From assembly GCA_021801615.1 (NCBI GenBank), contig JAJYXS010000010.1, positions 1 through 5,845 of the forward strand: a stretch of 5,845 nt of DNA, in the 5' to 3' direction. Shown piece after piece: positions 5,614 to 5,845 of this stretch. The position numbers were made by a program, and so were the translations under genes. The notes under the pieces are model-generated. The model saw nothing but the letters and a program-made list of their open reading frames with translations, ran no database searches and was not told the origin of the DNA. This DNA comes from Actinomycetes bacterium. Its GTDB lineage: Bacteria > Actinomycetota > Acidimicrobiia > Acidimicrobiales > RAAP-2. Each line of letters begins with the position of its first letter. Within the stretch, counting starts at the first letter, position 1.

Positions 5614-5640
5614 CGCGGCGCAGAAGGACGCTGGTAGCGT
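5610..5640 (+). promoter_or_regulatory. Putative tRNA-Glu promoter
   Basis: CTGACG (5610-5615, four matches to TTGACA) overlaps the ctaA stop codon. TAGCGT (5635-5640) lies 19 bp further on, slightly longer than ideal spacing. Transcription would begin near 5647, about 20 nt before the mature tRNA. Read-through from ctaA is also possible because no terminator separates them. Confidence 0.45.
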
Positions 5641-5666
5641 GCCCGCAGCCCCGAGCACGGGGCCGC

Positions 5667-5739
5667 GCCCCCATCGTCTAGCGGCCCAGGACGCCGCCCT
5701 TTCAAGGCGGTAGCACGGGTTCGAATCCCGTTGGGGGCA
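5667..5739 (+). tRNA. tRNA-Glu (anticodon UUC)
   Basis: A complete cloverleaf of 73 nt. The acceptor arms are GCCCCCA (5667-5673) and TGGGGGC (5732-5738) with A5739 as discriminator; CCA is not encoded. The D-arm pairs GTC with GAC around TAGCGGCCCAG. The anticodon stem CCGCC/GGCGG (5694-5698/5706-5710) holds the loop CTTTCAA with anticodon TTC at 5701-5703. A 4-nt variable region precedes the T-arm ACGGG-TTCGAAT-CCCGT (5715-5731). The D-arm and anticodon arm closely follow E. coli tRNA-Glu. It reads GAA and GAG. Glutamyl-tRNA is also the first substrate of C5 heme synthesis, in bacteria that use that route. Confidence 0.98.
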
Positions 5740-5757
5740 CGCGACGTCGGCACGTCC

Positions 5758-5769
5758 GCACGCGCGTGC
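5758..5769. repeat. 12-bp palindrome downstream of tRNA-Glu
   Basis: GCACGCGCGTGC is a perfect palindrome 19 bp after the tRNA. It has no T-run and little room for a loop, so it is a poor terminator candidate. It may simply reflect GC-rich sequence. Nothing else is recognisable in 5740-5800. Confidence 0.3.
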
Positions 5770-5801
5770 TCGGGCCGCCGGGTGGTCCCCCGACGCTCGC
5801 C

Positions 5802-5807
5802 TATAGT
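5802..5807 (+). promoter_or_regulatory. -10 element of the second tRNA gene
   Basis: TATAGT differs from the consensus TATAAT at one position and is the strongest -10 in the window. Transcription would begin around 5814, about a dozen bases before the next tRNA. No good -35 is seen at the normal spacing. Confidence 0.6.
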
Positions 5808-5826
5808 GAGGCTTTCGCACGTTCCG

Positions 5827-5845
5827 GGACCTGTGGTGCAGCTAG
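5827..5845 (+). tRNA. tRNA gene, 5' end only (probably tRNA-Asp)
   Basis: The last 19 bases fit the start of a tRNA: a 7-base acceptor strand GGACCTG, T at position 8, a D-stem GTGC at 10-13, then A14 and G15. They resemble the start of actinobacterial tRNA-Asp (GGCCCTGTGGCGCAG, from memory), and Asp often follows Glu in actinobacterial tRNA clusters. The anticodon lies outside the window, so the identity is a guess. Confidence 0.6.

Noticed and set aside
3897..5681. A plus-strand open frame of 594 codons over the redoxin and ctaA.
   Set aside because: It is antisense to the redoxin and out of frame with ctaA, and the translation is low-complexity Arg/Ala/Pro. Stop codons are simply rare at this GC content.
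4561..5820. A minus-strand open frame of 419 codons antisense to ctaA and the tRNA.
   Set aside because: It runs through the tRNA-Glu gene and translates to charged low-complexity sequence, a shadow of ctaA.
1..5845. CRISPR array, transposon ends, integrase or phage genes.
   Set aside because: I saw no spaced repeats, no recombinase-like protein and no duplicated tRNA 3' end next to the tRNA-Glu gene.

Overview
The window is very GC-rich (roughly 70% by eye) and densely coded, with short intergenic gaps. It looks like chromosomal DNA from an actinobacterium, possibly a deep-branching class such as Acidimicrobiia. Three things suggest this: a RegX3-like response regulator, an ABC exporter pair next to heme A synthase (a linkage I recall from mycobacteria and Streptomyces), and start codons that sit directly downstream of TANNNT-type -10 elements, as in leaderless actinobacterial transcription. 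The class assignment is inference.

Layout, left to right. (1) 1-626 (+): the 3' part of an OmpR/RegX3-type response regulator. A perfect 13-bp inverted repeat lies inside its interdomain linker. (2) 627-700: a convergent gap with a long GC-rich hairpin, probably a terminator. (3) 701-2005 (-): serS, seryl-tRNA synthetase. (4) 2006-2034: a 29-bp divergent gap in which two oppositely oriented -10 hexamers overlap by two bases. (5) 2035-3818 (+): a two-gene operon for an ABC-2 exporter, ATPase then permease, with a 4-bp overlap. (6) 3834-4439 (-): a membrane-anchored TlpA/ResA-like thioredoxin, convergent to the permease with a 15-bp gap. (7) 4440-4575: a divergent control region with a promoter facing each way and a tandem 10-bp direct repeat. 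(8) 4576-5613 (+): ctaA/COX15 heme A synthase. (9) 5667-5739 (+): tRNA-Glu(UUC). (10) 5827-end (+): the first bases of another tRNA, probably tRNA-Asp, with its own -10 TATAGT.

The functional core is 2035-5613. CtaA converts heme O to heme A for aa3-type cytochrome oxidase and carries an extracytoplasmic Cys pair. The neighbouring redoxin, which shares its control region, is a plausible thiol partner. The ABC exporter has no substrate visible from sequence, but its linkage to ctaA suggests a role in heme or oxidase biogenesis. The regulator, serS and the tRNAs look like ordinary chromosomal neighbours. I see no mobile element, CRISPR array or phage gene. The observations most worth following are the linker hairpin in the regulator, the overlapping divergent -10 elements, the ABC/redoxin/ctaA module, and the Asn in place of one of the four heme-site histidines of CtaA.
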